A DNA stretch of 64,000 bases from contig PDPE01000025.1 of the NCBI GenBank assembly GCA_002747395.1, positions 186,001-250,000 of the forward strand, read 5' to 3'. Both the position numbers and the translations under genes were made by a program. The notes beneath the pieces were generated by a model. That model did no database searches. It was not told the DNA's origin and saw only the letters and a list, made by a program, of their open reading frames with translations. Numbering within the stretch: position 1 is the stretch's first letter; every line of letters starts with the position of its first letter. The DNA is from Pseudomonadota bacterium (GTDB lineage: Bacteria > Pseudomonadota > Gammaproteobacteria > Pseudomonadales > Oleiphilaceae). Below are positions 50,030 through 59,581 of this stretch, in pieces.

Positions 50030-50045
50030 TGGTATAAAAGATGCT
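50030..50045 (+). promoter_or_regulatory. Candidate sigma-54 (-24/-12) promoter for the PEP-CTERM gene
   Basis: TGGTATAAAAGATGCT: GG-N10-GC spacing, 61 nt before the ATG. Confidence 0.55.
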
Positions 50046-50105
50046 TTTGCTACGGTGCAATTTTTTGTATGCATTGAGAATAATCTGTTAGACGAGAGGT
50101 TTATT

Positions 50106-50627
50106 ATGTTTAGACAGTCATTGGTGGCGATTGCTTTTGCGGGGGCAGCTTTATCGGCTCAAGCAGTTGTTTTTACTGACGTATATGATCCTGATCCAGA
50201 TATTTCCGTTAATGGCGGCTGGATTTATTTTGAACACAACTTTGATACCACCCTGGGTGTGATTGATTCTGCATCACTTGAAATGTCTGTATCTGATATT
50301 GACTGGGATACCGATGTTTTGGTTTCTGTCGGTAATAACTGGGAGACTGTTGGTGTTTTGGATGGTACTACCTGGGCGTGGGATACAAGCACTTACACTT
50401 ATGATTTCGATCTTGGTACCAGTATGCTTCAGGAGCTTGCGTCCACCGGTTCTTTACAGTTTGCCTTTCAGGAGTCTTTTTCTTCTATAACAACAGCTGT
50501 TTATGAAGCATCAACCTTGACTGTGAACTACACTCCGAACTCGGTTCCAGAGCCTGCATCATTAGCCTTGTTTGGCCTTGGCCTTGCCGGTTTGGGTCTG
50601 GCCCGTCGTCGTAAATATCAGGCATAA
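50106..50627 (+). CDS. PEP-CTERM sorting domain-containing protein
   Basis: Signal peptide MFRQSLVAIAFAGAALSAQA; C-terminus VPEPASLALFGLGLAGLGLARRRKYQA. Confidence 0.95.
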   Translation: MFRQSLVAIAFAGAALSAQAVVFTDVYDPDPDISVNGGWIYFEHNFDTTLGVIDSASLEMSVSDIDWDTDVLVSVGNNWETVGVLDGTTWAWDTSTYTYDFDLGTSMLQELASTGSLQFAFQESFSSITTAVYEASTLTVNYTPNSVPEPASLALFGLGLAGLGLARRRKYQA

Positions 50628-50787
50628 GCCCCAAAATCCGGGATGACCAGCATTCAATCCGGTGTTCATTGCTGCCGTGAATACGTCCTTACGGGCCCGG
50701 CTTTGGTATTCATGCCAAAGTCGCTTCCTGTGCGGACTGCCCGCGGGGGCTGCACCGGGTGGTGAGCAGTTGCCCAAAAACAACCGG

Positions 50788-51564
50788 TCAGGGTTTCTTC
50801 TGGCCTGCAGGCAAAATATCCAGAATGATGGCAATCCGGTTGATTACCTTCCATTGAACATCAAATTCAAAAAGACGGGTACCGTAAACCCGATTCTGAT
50901 CCTCTTGATAGGCAGGGCGCGGATCAAGAGACAGGGTGGCTTCAATTATCTCTTTCAGGTTCGGGTGATCGGCCTCAGACTGTTTTAGCTGGTGACAGGC
51001 TGTTTTTTGCCATTCGATTTGCAATCTCGCTTTCGGGGCGTCGGATGCAAATGAACTGCAGGCATCCGGTTTATTGTCTGCATAGGGCAGATAAGGTTTG
51101 ATATCAAGAACGGGTGTCCCCTCCATTATATCGACCCCGGTGATGTCGAGCCATAGCCCGTCACTTTCCTTGCGCAGTCTTTCAAATTTCACACAGGATA
51201 ATCCCAACCCGTTGGGCCGAAAGGGGCTGCGTGTGGCAAAGACGCCACGCTTTTCGTTTCCGCCCATGCGAGGGGGGCGCACTTTCGGTTGCCAGCCTTT
51301 CTCCGTGTTTTTATGAAATACAAATTCAATCCAGAGATGAGAGAAGCTTTCTATTCCGTCGAACGCGTCCGGTGTGTCAAACGGGTGGAGCATATGTATT
51401 GATGCCGGCATGGGAATCAGGCCGGGCTGCCGGGGGGTGCCAAACTTCTCTTTAAATCCGGAGGTGAGAATGCCGATGGGGGTCATTTCAAACCAATCGG
51501 TTCCAGAGTTGCTGTTTTTATCCTCACTGTTTTTGGAGCGGTTCTTTTTGGAAGGGGCAGTCAT
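50788..51564 (-). CDS. trmO: tRNA (N6-threonylcarbamoyladenosine37-N6)-methyltransferase TrmO (TsaA/YaeB)
   Basis: MTPIGILTSGFKEKFGTPRQPGL; FDGIESFSHLWIEFVFH; RPPRMGGNEKRGVFATRSPFRPNGLGLS; start may be internal MTPIG. Confidence 0.92.
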   Translation of the reverse strand: MTAPSKKNRSKNSEDKNSNSGTDWFEMTPIGILTSGFKEKFGTPRQPGLIPMPASIHMLHPFDTPDAFDGIESFSHLWIEFVFHKNTEKGWQPKVRPPRMGGNEKRGVFATRSPFRPNGLGLSCVKFERLRKESDGLWLDITGVDIMEGTPVLDIKPYLPYADNKPDACSSFASDAPKARLQIEWQKTACHQLKQSEADHPNLKEIIEATLSLDPRPAYQEDQNRVYGTRLFEFDVQWKVINRIAIILDILPAGQKKP

Positions 51565-51567
51565 AAT

Positions 51568-52683
51568 CTATCTTTTTTTGGAAAAAAGCACTTCAAGCTT
51601 AAATGTAATTGAGGGGTTGATACCATAGTCATCATGCTCGGGGAGAGACAGTAAAGGGGTGACCTCGAAAAACAGCCAGTTTCGATAGAGTTTTTGTCTA
51701 TAGGTGAGTTCAAGGTAAAAGTCACTGAAAAAGGGGTGCGGTTTGCTCTCTACCAGTGTGGCAAGTTTGTAACGGATAACCCGATGGTTATCCAGTTCCT
51801 GAAAAAGATTGAATGAGTTTGAAAACTCGTAGTTGTCCTTGTCCCTTGACCACTGGGTTTCAAATGTATTTCGGAAAAAGAGTGTGTCTGTTAGCTGCCG
51901 GTCAAGATTGTTTACTATATTTGCACCCAAATCCTCACTGAGGAGATAGTATACGCTGGCTTGCACGCTGGTATACCAGTCGTTATCCAATTGCCAACCA
52001 TTGCTGGCCCGGCTGCGGAAAAACGGGTCTGGTGGAAAGTGAAACTTGATGCCGATGTCATTGGTCAGAGTCCAGTTTTTCCTGAGCTCAGAGATGATTC
52101 GCAATGAACCCGTGGTGTCATTTTCTTCATCCTCCGCTCCTTCAATCTGCTCTGCTGTTCTGGTTCGCAGTGATTTTCCTTCTGACGGGTGGTTTTCAAC
52201 AATGAGGCGGTATTTGTCTTTGGTTAAAGGCAGGTTCAGTTTGAACTTGATATCGGGAGCAAAGTCATGGTTGCCTTTTTTTTTGTAAGTTGGGCCAAGC
52301 CGCACCCTGAGGAAACTGGTATTGGTGAAGCTTTGGGTTTGCTCGCCTGCAAAATACGCATCAAGTCGGCTGCCTGTGTTGGCTACCCAGTCAGACCAGC
52401 TGTTACGAGTGTCTAACAACCAGATCAACTGCTTTTCGATCAAGTTTAGTTGCGCAGGTTCCACGTCATCAAAATCCGGGTCGTAGTTGTAAAGGAATTG
52501 CTCGATATAAAGGTCGGTTTCCTGTCGGGAACGCTGCCCGTCGATTGCTACCGACCCGGACAGGGCGAGTAAGGGTATCGGGGTGGAATCTGCCCGGGTT
52601 GACTGTGTGGCCAAAAATGACAGGCCGATTATCAGCCAGCATAGTATCCTGATGCTTGAGCCCGAAGTGTTGACAGTGATCAT
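51568..52683 (-). CDS. Predicted outer membrane beta-barrel protein, uncharacterised
   Basis: 371 aa; signal sequence; alternating aromatic beta-strand pattern (FFEVTPLLSLPEHDDYGINPSITFKLEVLFSKKR). Confidence 0.6.
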   Translation of the reverse strand: MITVNTSGSSIRILCWLIIGLSFLATQSTRADSTPIPLLALSGSVAIDGQRSRQETDLYIEQFLYNYDPDFDDVEPAQLNLIEKQLIWLLDTRNSWSDWVANTGSRLDAYFAGEQTQSFTNTSFLRVRLGPTYKKKGNHDFAPDIKFKLNLPLTKDKYRLIVENHPSEGKSLRTRTAEQIEGAEDEENDTTGSLRIISELRKNWTLTNDIGIKFHFPPDPFFRSRASNGWQLDNDWYTSVQASVYYLLSEDLGANIVNNLDRQLTDTLFFRNTFETQWSRDKDNYEFSNSFNLFQELDNHRVIRYKLATLVESKPHPFFSDFYLELTYRQKLYRNWLFFEVTPLLSLPEHDDYGINPSITFKLEVLFSKKR

Positions 52684-53390
52684 AAGCGGAAAAGCACTAT
52701 CAGATAAGGAAGTGTCACTGAAATATAGATCCCCATCAGTCCCATTCCCAGCGCTGAAAACGCGCCGGTTTTGTTGTCGAGTTCGAAAGCTCGCGCGGTG
52801 GCGATGCCATGCCCGGTCATGCCCATTGCCAGCCCCCGAATCATCGGGTCATCTTCCCGCAGCAGAGCAAATGCAGGGGTGGCAATGATTGCGACCAGTA
52901 TGCCGGTGAGGATAACGATTGCGGCGGAGAGGGAAGGGTAGCCGCCGATGGCGTTGGAAACACCGATCGCAAAAGGTGTCGTGATGGATTTTGGTGCAAG
53001 TGACAGCAGTATGCGGTTGTCTGCTTCAAGTAGCCAGGCAAGGAAAACGGCAAGACCACTGCTGACTGCGCCAGATACCAGGGTGGCAAAAAGAATGGGG
53101 CGAAGGTTGTTTCTGATCAGGGTCAGGTTCTGATAGATAGGGACGGCCAGACAAACGGTGGCCGAGCCTAGCAGGATATTCAGTATGTTGACGTGCCGGT
53201 TATAGGTGTCGAATTTGATGTCCAGCACCTGGAGCAAGCCGATAATACACAAAATGCCGATCAGTATGGGCTGTGCAAGCGAGTGCTGGTTGCATTTTCG
53301 GTAGACAGCGATGCCAGACAGGTAGGCCGCCAGAGTCGCTATCAGGAAAAAAAGAGGGGTATCCAGCACAGTGCTTTTAAGTTCATTCAT
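52680..53390 (-). CDS. lrgB: LrgB family protein
   Basis: APKSITTPFAIGVSNAIGGYPSLSAAIVILTGI; MGMTGHGIATARAFE; start MNELKST at 53390. Confidence 0.92.
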   Translation of the reverse strand: MNELKSTVLDTPLFFLIATLAAYLSGIAVYRKCNQHSLAQPILIGILCIIGLLQVLDIKFDTYNRHVNILNILLGSATVCLAVPIYQNLTLIRNNLRPILFATLVSGAVSSGLAVFLAWLLEADNRILLSLAPKSITTPFAIGVSNAIGGYPSLSAAIVILTGILVAIIATPAFALLREDDPMIRGLAMGMTGHGIATARAFELDNKTGAFSALGMGLMGIYISVTLPYLIVLFRL

Positions 53391-53754
53391 TGTGTTGTGC
53401 TGTATGTTGATCTGAATGTTGAACTGCAAATCGACGTATGCATTTTATGGTAAACACAAAGGCAACCAGTGTCCCTGCAACAAGTGCGACAACAATGGGC
53501 AACAGGTTGGCCAGCAGTTCATCGGTAAAGGCCATAATGCCGACACCGGCGGGAATGAAAAACAGGGGAAGGAAACGAATCAGTGCAGATGCGGTCTCTA
53601 CCATTGCCCTGGGCGGCCTGACGAAGGCAAAGGTAACCAGCAAGGCCAACATGCCAATAATTGCACCAGGAATTGGCAGGCCAAGTAATTCCCTTAGCAC
53701 TTCCCCCATTATCTGGTAGACAAAGATGACAAGTAGAAAGAAAGGGTTAATCAT
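53383..53754 (-). CDS. lrgA: CidA/LrgA family protein
   Basis: GLPIPGAIIGMLALLVTF; RFLPLFFIPAGVGIM; overlaps lrgB by 8 nt. Confidence 0.92.
   Translation of the reverse strand: MINPFFLLVIFVYQIMGEVLRELLGLPIPGAIIGMLALLVTFAFVRPPRAMVETASALIRFLPLFFIPAGVGIMAFTDELLANLLPIVVALVAGTLVAFVFTIKCIRRFAVQHSDQHTAQHNE
53391..53426 (-). repeat. 12-bp x3 repeat in the lrgA 3' end, abutting the lrgB start codon
   Basis: tgtgttgtgctg/tatgttgatctg/aatgttgaactg; LrgA tail VQHS-DQHT-AQHN-E. Confidence 0.88.
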
Positions 53755-54235
53755 CTTCCTCGCCTGAATAAAGCTCTTTTTTGATACCCCGTGCCTGCTT
53801 TTGCAGTGTTTGAGTATCGGTTCGAAAGCCGAAGAAGCCGGAGAGGTGCATGGCCAGCCTGACGATAGATTGAATCAGGTCTCCGCTTTTTCTTGGAATC
53901 AAATGAATATGTACATGCGGGATAGTCTGATTTGCGGCTTTACCATCATTGATCAGCAAATTGGTTCCTTCCTGGCCAAACCCGGCCTTTCTTTGTGCTT
54001 CTATAATCTTGTTTGCGATATCAAAAAGGTGCCCTTGTGTGCTATTGCCCAGTTCTTCCAGGCGAGTTGCATGCTGCTTTGGAACGACCAGAACATGACC
54101 TTTCCCCAGTGGATAAATATCCATAAAGGCGAGGCAATCGTCATCTTCATGGACGACAACAGAAGGCTCGTTTTTGGCTGCAATGTTGCAGAACAGGCAG
54201 CTTTCTTCAATGTGCAAGGGGGGATGAATGTTCAC
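53747..54235 (-). CDS. HIT family hydrolase
   Basis: CLFCNIAAKNEP; IPHVHIHLIPRK (HxHxH). Confidence 0.93.
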   Translation of the reverse strand: MNIHPPLHIEESCLFCNIAAKNEPSVVVHEDDDCLAFMDIYPLGKGHVLVVPKQHATRLEELGNSTQGHLFDIANKIIEAQRKAGFGQEGTNLLINDGKAANQTIPHVHIHLIPRKSGDLIQSIVRLAMHLSGFFGFRTDTQTLQKQARGIKKELYSGEEDD

Positions 54236-54381
54236 AAGGGAATGCTCACAGAGGTTCCAGTATTCAGGGTGGTTTATACTGCGGCCAGAGCAGTGGTCAA
54301 GGCTCGGTGACGGTTATTGTATCAGTACGAGTATCGTATCAGTTCGATTTATGCGCAGTTTCGAATAATACATAACTGCCA

Positions 54382-54660
54382 TCAATGTAACCGGTTCGCT
54401 GAGTCATTTTGCTGATTTTCTACCAAATCTTCAAGTGCCTCTTCGTCCAATTCGTTGATGTCCGGTCTGGCCGGAATCTTGTAGCTCTCATTAGACCATT
54501 CGCCAAAGTCGATAGCCTGGCAGCGTTGACTGCAAAAGGGTCGGTAGTCGTTGGCCGCGACCCAGGCCACCGGTTTTTTGCAGGTCGGGCAGTTGACCTG
54601 TTTTATGGATGCAGTCTCGTTATGTTGTTTTGGATGTTGTTTGAGATGTTGTTTCGGCAT
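54382..54660 (-). CDS. yacG: DNA gyrase inhibitor YacG (zinc-binding)
   Basis: [11 protein letters not shown]...[24 protein letters not shown]; start [15 protein letters not shown] at 54660. Confidence 0.93.
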   Translation of the reverse strand: MPKQHLKQHPKQHNETASIKQVNCPTCKKPVAWVAANDYRPFCSQRCQAIDFGEWSNESYKIPARPDINELDEEALEDLVENQQNDSANRLH

Positions 54661-55354
54661 GGGTGGCGGCCAGCTCCAGATAGTGTGAGTGTAGTTGTTC
54701 GACTTGCCTGCGCAAATCATTCAGTGATCCGTCGTTGACAATAATATCATCTGCCTTTGTGGTTTTGTAAGACCTGGTTGCCTGTGTTGCAATAATGCTT
54801 TTGACCTGTTGCCTGGATACAGAGTCACGAGTGGTGGTTCGGCTAATCTGGAGTTCCACGGGAACATCGATCAGCAATACCCTGTTCACCAGCCGGTTTT
54901 GGTTTGTTTCCAGCAATAATGGCGACGAGAGTATGGCGTAAGGGGAAGTGCTTTGGTGTAATCGGGTTATAATCCGTTCGCGTATCAGCGGGTGCAGTAA
55001 CTCTTCAAGCCATTTTTTCTGGTCAGGATCAGCGAAGACGATTTCCCTGAGGCGAGACCGGTCAAGCGTGCCTGGTTGTGTGAGTATCTCCGGGCCAAAA
55101 CGCGCTGCGATTTCGTGTAAGGCAGGCGAACCCGGTTCGACCACTTCACGTGAGACAAGATCGGCATCAACGACATCAATTCCCAACGATTCGAAAACAC
55201 GCGTGGCTGCTGTCTTCCCGCTGCCGATACCGCCGGTTACACCTACAATATACACAGGGCTTGCACTAATCGCAGGACTGGTAATAACCACAAAGTTTGC
55301 TCCTTTTGAATTGAAGTCAAATGGCCAGGGTGTCGTCCCGGTTGCAGAGGACAT
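54620..55354 (-). CDS. coaE: Dephospho-CoA kinase
   Basis: [45 protein letters not shown]. Confidence 0.96.
   Translation of the reverse strand: MSSATGTTPWPFDFNSKGANFVVITSPAISASPVYIVGVTGGIGSGKTAATRVFESLGIDVVDADLVSREVVEPGSPALHEIAARFGPEILTQPGTLDRSRLREIVFADPDQKKWLEELLHPLIRERIITRLHQSTSPYAILSSPLLLETNQNRLVNRVLLIDVPVELQISRTTTRDSVSRQQVKSIIATQATRSYKTTKADDIIVNDGSLNDLRRQVEQLHSHYLELAATHAETTSQTTSKTT
54622..54657 (-). repeat. 12-bp x3 repeat in the coaE/yacG overlap, coding in two frames
   Basis: atgttgttttgg/atgttgtttgag/atgttgtttcgg; CoaE tail [10 protein letters not shown], YacG head [14 protein letters not shown]. Confidence 0.92.
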
Positions 55355-55357
55355 GGC

Positions 55358-56251
55358 TCAGGCTGACAGTGGCGCAAAAGAGGATAGATAAAACCGGATG
55401 ATATCATGTCCCCATACTAACGCGATCCAGCCGGCTATGGCCAGGTAGGGGCCAAAGGGAATGGGGATGTTTTTGTCTTTCCCCAAAAAGAGTATCAGGC
55501 AGATTCCCACGGCGGCCCCGACAAAGGAGGAAAGAATAATGATCAGGGGCACAAGCTGCCAGCCCATCCAGGCGCCCAATACGGCAAGCAATTTGAAGTC
55601 ACCAAACCCCATGCCTTCCTTGCCGGTCAGCAGCCTGAACCCCTGGTATACCGTCCACAGGCTCAAGTAGCCCGCCACGGCTCCCCATAAGGCATTGTCA
55701 AGGCTGGTAAAGACTCCCCCGGCGTTAACGATGAGGCCCAGCCAGACAAATGGCAGGGTGATGTTGTCGGGTAACAATTGAGTGTCAATATCTATCATCG
55801 TCAGTGCAATCAGTGCCCACACCAGGGGCAAGGCTGCCACGCCCTGCGCATTGATACCAAGCAGGCAGACTGTTGCCAGTGAAAGAATGCCGGTTACCAA
55901 TTCGATAACCGGGTATCGAATTGATATCGGGTTTTTACAGCTGCTGCATTTACCCCTGAGAAAAAGGTAACTTAGTACAGGGATATTCTCCCAGGGTCTG
56001 ATTTCATGGCCACAGTCGGGGCAGGTGGAGTTGGGTGCGCTCAGGGTGAGTGTGCTTGAGGCGAGGGCAGGTGGCTCATCCGGGGGAATGTTCAAAATGT
56101 CTCGACACTGGCTTGTCCACTCGTTTTCCAGTATTTTGGGGAGGCGATAAATCACCACATTCAGAAAACTGCCGATAACCAGCCCCAGAACGCTGACAAA
56201 AATGAAGGTGATGGTCGGGTGGGACTGAAGGTAATGTAAAGCATTGATCAT
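55358..56251 (-). CDS. pilD: Type IV prepilin peptidase/N-methyltransferase
   Basis: SFLNVVIYRLP; CPDCGHEIRPWENIP/CSSCKNPIS Cys motifs; GMGFGDFKLLA. Confidence 0.96.
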   Translation of the reverse strand: MINALHYLQSHPTITFIFVSVLGLVIGSFLNVVIYRLPKILENEWTSQCRDILNIPPDEPPALASSTLTLSAPNSTCPDCGHEIRPWENIPVLSYLFLRGKCSSCKNPISIRYPVIELVTGILSLATVCLLGINAQGVAALPLVWALIALTMIDIDTQLLPDNITLPFVWLGLIVNAGGVFTSLDNALWGAVAGYLSLWTVYQGFRLLTGKEGMGFGDFKLLAVLGAWMGWQLVPLIIILSSFVGAAVGICLILFLGKDKNIPIPFGPYLAIAGWIALVWGHDIIRFYLSSFAPLSA

Positions 56252-56264
56252 TGTATCGCTCCAA

Positions 56265-56289
56265 TAAAAAAGGCCGCGAGAACACGGCC
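56265..56289 (-). terminator. Hairpin plus T run downstream of pilC
   Basis: Minus strand GGCCGTGTTCTCGCGGCCTTTTTTA. Confidence 0.7.
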
Positions 56290-56320
56290 AGAAAAAGGAA
56301 CACTGTCAACAGGTCGGGGG

Positions 56321-57550
56321 TTAGCCGACAGCCTGACCCATCTGGAAGATCGGGAGGTACATGGCAATAATGAGGCCGCCCACGAGAACGCCGAGCACAG
56401 CCATGATAACAGGCTCCATGAGTGTGGTCAGGTTATCGACCAGGTTGTCTACTTCTTCCTCAAAGTGGTCGGCCACTTTTTCCAGCATGGAATCAAGTGC
56501 ACCTGACTCTTCGCCGATGGCAACCATTTGAACCGCCATGGTGGGAAATACGCCTGAGGATCTCATGGAAAACTGAAGCTGGGTTCCCGCTGCCACCTCT
56601 TCCTTGATCCGGATAATGGCATCCCGGAATACCGAATTACCTGTCGCTCCGGCTACGGACTCCAGTGCGTCTACCAGCGGGACACCCGCAGCAAAGGTGG
56701 TTGAAAGCACCCGGGCAAACCGGGCGACGCTGGATTTATCAATAATGTCGCCCACAATCGGGGCTTTGAGCACGTATTTGTCAACGCCATCAGAGAACCG
56801 TTTTGATCTGCGCATTGCCTCTCTGAAGCAGGTGACGAAAAGCAGAATGCCAATTAAGACAATGAACCACCATTCCTGCATCCACTCTGAAATATGTATT
56901 ACAAACTGGGTAAATGCAGGCAGTTCTGCGCCAAATCCGGCAAACAGGTCTTCAAATTGAGGTACTACTTTCACCAGCAGTATACCGGTCACTACGACTG
57001 CGACGACCAGAACGGCGATCGGATAGGTCATGGCTTTTTTGACCTTTTTCTTCAACGTTTCCGTTTTTTCCATGTAAGTGGCAACGCGGTCGAGCATGGT
57101 TTCCAGTGCACCGGATTTCTCACCGGAATCAACCAGATTGCAAAAAAGGTCATCAAAATGCCCGGGATGCTTTCTCAGTGCGCCCGCAAAATCATTACCT
57201 GCCGAAACGTCTTCCCGTATGGTAAGAACCAGTTGCTTTAGCGCCGGGTGTTCAAGGCCATCCGCCACTATCTCAAACGATTGAACCAGCGGAACCCCGG
57301 CTTTCATCATGGTTGCCATTTGCCTGACAAATACTGCAATATCAAACGGGGTGATTTTCTTGTTCCCGCCCATTCCTCCAAAAAGAGGCCGGGGTTTTTT
57401 TCGTACCCTGGTCGGGCTGATGCCTTGCTTTCTCAGGTTGGCTTTTACAACAGCCGCATTGGGACCCAGGCTTTCACCTTTGGTTTTATTGCCCTTTTTA
57501 TCCGTGCCTTCCCAAAGAAAGGCGCCTAATTTCTGAGTATCTTGTGCCAT
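56321..57550 (-). CDS. pilC: Type IV pilus inner membrane platform protein PilC
   Basis: 409 aa; FVRQMATMMKAGVPLVQSFEIV; LSTTFAAGVPLVDALE. Confidence 0.97.
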   Translation of the reverse strand: MAQDTQKLGAFLWEGTDKKGNKTKGESLGPNAAVVKANLRKQGISPTRVRKKPRPLFGGMGGNKKITPFDIAVFVRQMATMMKAGVPLVQSFEIVADGLEHPALKQLVLTIREDVSAGNDFAGALRKHPGHFDDLFCNLVDSGEKSGALETMLDRVATYMEKTETLKKKVKKAMTYPIAVLVVAVVVTGILLVKVVPQFEDLFAGFGAELPAFTQFVIHISEWMQEWWFIVLIGILLFVTCFREAMRRSKRFSDGVDKYVLKAPIVGDIIDKSSVARFARVLSTTFAAGVPLVDALESVAGATGNSVFRDAIIRIKEEVAAGTQLQFSMRSSGVFPTMAVQMVAIGEESGALDSMLEKVADHFEEEVDNLVDNLTTLMEPVIMAVLGVLVGGLIIAMYLPIFQMGQAVG

Positions 57551-57570
57551 GGTCGTTCCTGATTCGACAA

Positions 57571-59271
57571 TTAGTCTTTGGTGATTCTGTTGGCTTCTTC
57601 AAGGCTGGTCAGGCCCTGGGCGACCTTCTCCAGGGCTGATTGCCGCAAATTGTTAAAGCCCGCGTTTGAGGCGGCTTTGGCTATCTCAATAGAGCTGGCC
57701 TCCTGCATGATAAGCTCGGATATTTCCGGGGTGATTTTGACCACTTCGTAAATCCCGACCCGTCCTTTATAGCCCCCGCTACATTTACCGCACCCTTTGG
57801 GTGAGTATATGGTGAATCCGGTAGCAATTTGTTGTTCTGTGAACCCTTCCTCAAGCAATATTTCCCTGGGTACCCTGATTTCCTGCTTGCAATTGGGGCA
57901 CAGGCGCCTGCCCAGTCTCTGGGCAATAATCAGACTGACCGATGTCGCGATATTAAAGGCGGGAACCCCCATGTTAAGCAGTCTGGTCAGGGTTTCGGGT
58001 GCGCTGTTGGTATGCAGTGTCGACATAACCATGTGACCGGTTTGTGCTGCCTTGATGGCAATCGAGGCGGTTTCCAGGTCGCGTATCTCTCCTACCATGA
58101 CAATGTCCGGGTCTTGCCGCAAAAACGACCTCAACGCCTCAGCGAATGTCAGGCCGACTTTGGTGCTGACGTTGACCTGATTGATCCCTTCCAGGTTGAT
58201 TTCTACCGGGTCTTCCGCCGTGGAAATGTTCACTTGCGGCGTATTGAGAATATTGAGCCCGGTATAGAGTGATACTGTCTTGCCACTCCCCGTCGGCCCG
58301 GTTACCAGTATCATTCCCTGCGGCTGATGCAGGGCATCCAGGTACATCTGTTTCTGGTCTTCTTCGTAACCCAGTGCGTCAATACCCATTTTGGCACTGC
58401 TCGGGTCGAGAATCCGCAACACAATTTTTTCACCCCACAGGGTAGGCAGGGTATTTACACGAAAATCAATGGCCCTGGTTTTGGACAGCTTCATTTTTAT
58501 CCGGCCATCTTGCGGAATGCGCCGTTCCGATATGTCCATTCGGGACATCACCTTCAGTCGGGCGGCGAGCTTGTTGGCAAGTTTGATACTGGGCCTGGAT
58601 ACTTCGTGCAGAATCCCGTCTGACCTGAAGCGCACCCGGTAGGTTTTTTCATAGGGTTCGAAGTGAATATCGGATGATCCGCTCTTGATCGCATCCAGCA
58701 GCATTTTGTTGACGTACTTGACGATTGGCGCATCGTCTGCGCCAGTGGGCTCCTCCTCTTCCTCTCTGTCGTCGACCTCCAATCCGTCCAGATCGGCATC
58801 GTCCATTCCGTCCATGGCCGAGCTGCTATCATCCAGATAGTTGTCTACTGCGAGCTTGAGTTTGTCATCCTCCACCAGAATGGGATCGGTGTTCAATCCG
58901 GTATTGAACCGGATTTCATCCAGTGCCTGGATATTGGTCGGGTCTGAAACAGCGACGAAAAGACGGGTCCCTCTTTTAAACAAAGGCAGCGCGTTATGTT
59001 TGCGTATGATTTTTTCGTCGACAATTTTCTCCGGCTGGGTTTCTCTTAACAGAGCCGAGATATCCATGACCGGGACACCAAATTCGCGTGACGCGGCAAA
59101 GGCCAGGTCTTTGGCCTCTCCCAGCGAGTTTTCAACCAGGTAGGAAATAAACGGGATATTTTGGTTGCTCGAGTGCACAAATGCGTCTTTTGCCACATCT
59201 TCATCCAGAATGCCATCATCGACGAATTTTCGAGCCAGACCGGTTAAGATCACATTGGTTGATGAAGCCAT
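57571..59271 (-). CDS. pilB: Type IV pilus assembly ATPase PilB
   Basis: GPTGSGKTVSLYT; SSDIHFEPYEKTYRVRFRSDG; CPNCKQEI...CGKCSGGYKGR; start MASSTN at 59271. Confidence 0.97.
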   Translation of the reverse strand: MASSTNVILTGLARKFVDDGILDEDVAKDAFVHSSNQNIPFISYLVENSLGEAKDLAFAASREFGVPVMDISALLRETQPEKIVDEKIIRKHNALPLFKRGTRLFVAVSDPTNIQALDEIRFNTGLNTDPILVEDDKLKLAVDNYLDDSSSAMDGMDDADLDGLEVDDREEEEEPTGADDAPIVKYVNKMLLDAIKSGSSDIHFEPYEKTYRVRFRSDGILHEVSRPSIKLANKLAARLKVMSRMDISERRIPQDGRIKMKLSKTRAIDFRVNTLPTLWGEKIVLRILDPSSAKMGIDALGYEEDQKQMYLDALHQPQGMILVTGPTGSGKTVSLYTGLNILNTPQVNISTAEDPVEINLEGINQVNVSTKVGLTFAEALRSFLRQDPDIVMVGEIRDLETASIAIKAAQTGHMVMSTLHTNSAPETLTRLLNMGVPAFNIATSVSLIIAQRLGRRLCPNCKQEIRVPREILLEEGFTEQQIATGFTIYSPKGCGKCSGGYKGRVGIYEVVKITPEISELIMQEASSIEIAKAASNAGFNNLRQSALEKVAQGLTSLEEANRITKD

Positions 59272-59581
59272 GAAGCAGATTTTTCCTTTTGCTGGTAGAC
59301 GGGTTGCGATAAAAACAGCTTTTGGATACATGAAGTCTAGATTGAATTCTGCAAAATGAAAGAGAAAACAGGAATTAAAAGGGGTAGCCCCGCGAGCAGC
59401 AACAGGCCGACGGTAACATGGTGAGGGTGGCAGGGGAGGCGAAAAGAAAAGGGAGAGAGTGACATTTTTTGTCAGTTATTGCCGTGACGTGTTACTTCAG
59501 GCAGCTCAAAAATTGAGCTGGTATTTTTTCTGTTTTATTTAATGCTATGAAAAATAGAGGGTTATAAGGGTTTCTTGAAAA

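Noticed and set aside
50662-50988. Plus-strand ORF after the PEP-CTERM gene
   Set aside because: Mostly antisense to trmO, no recognisable domain
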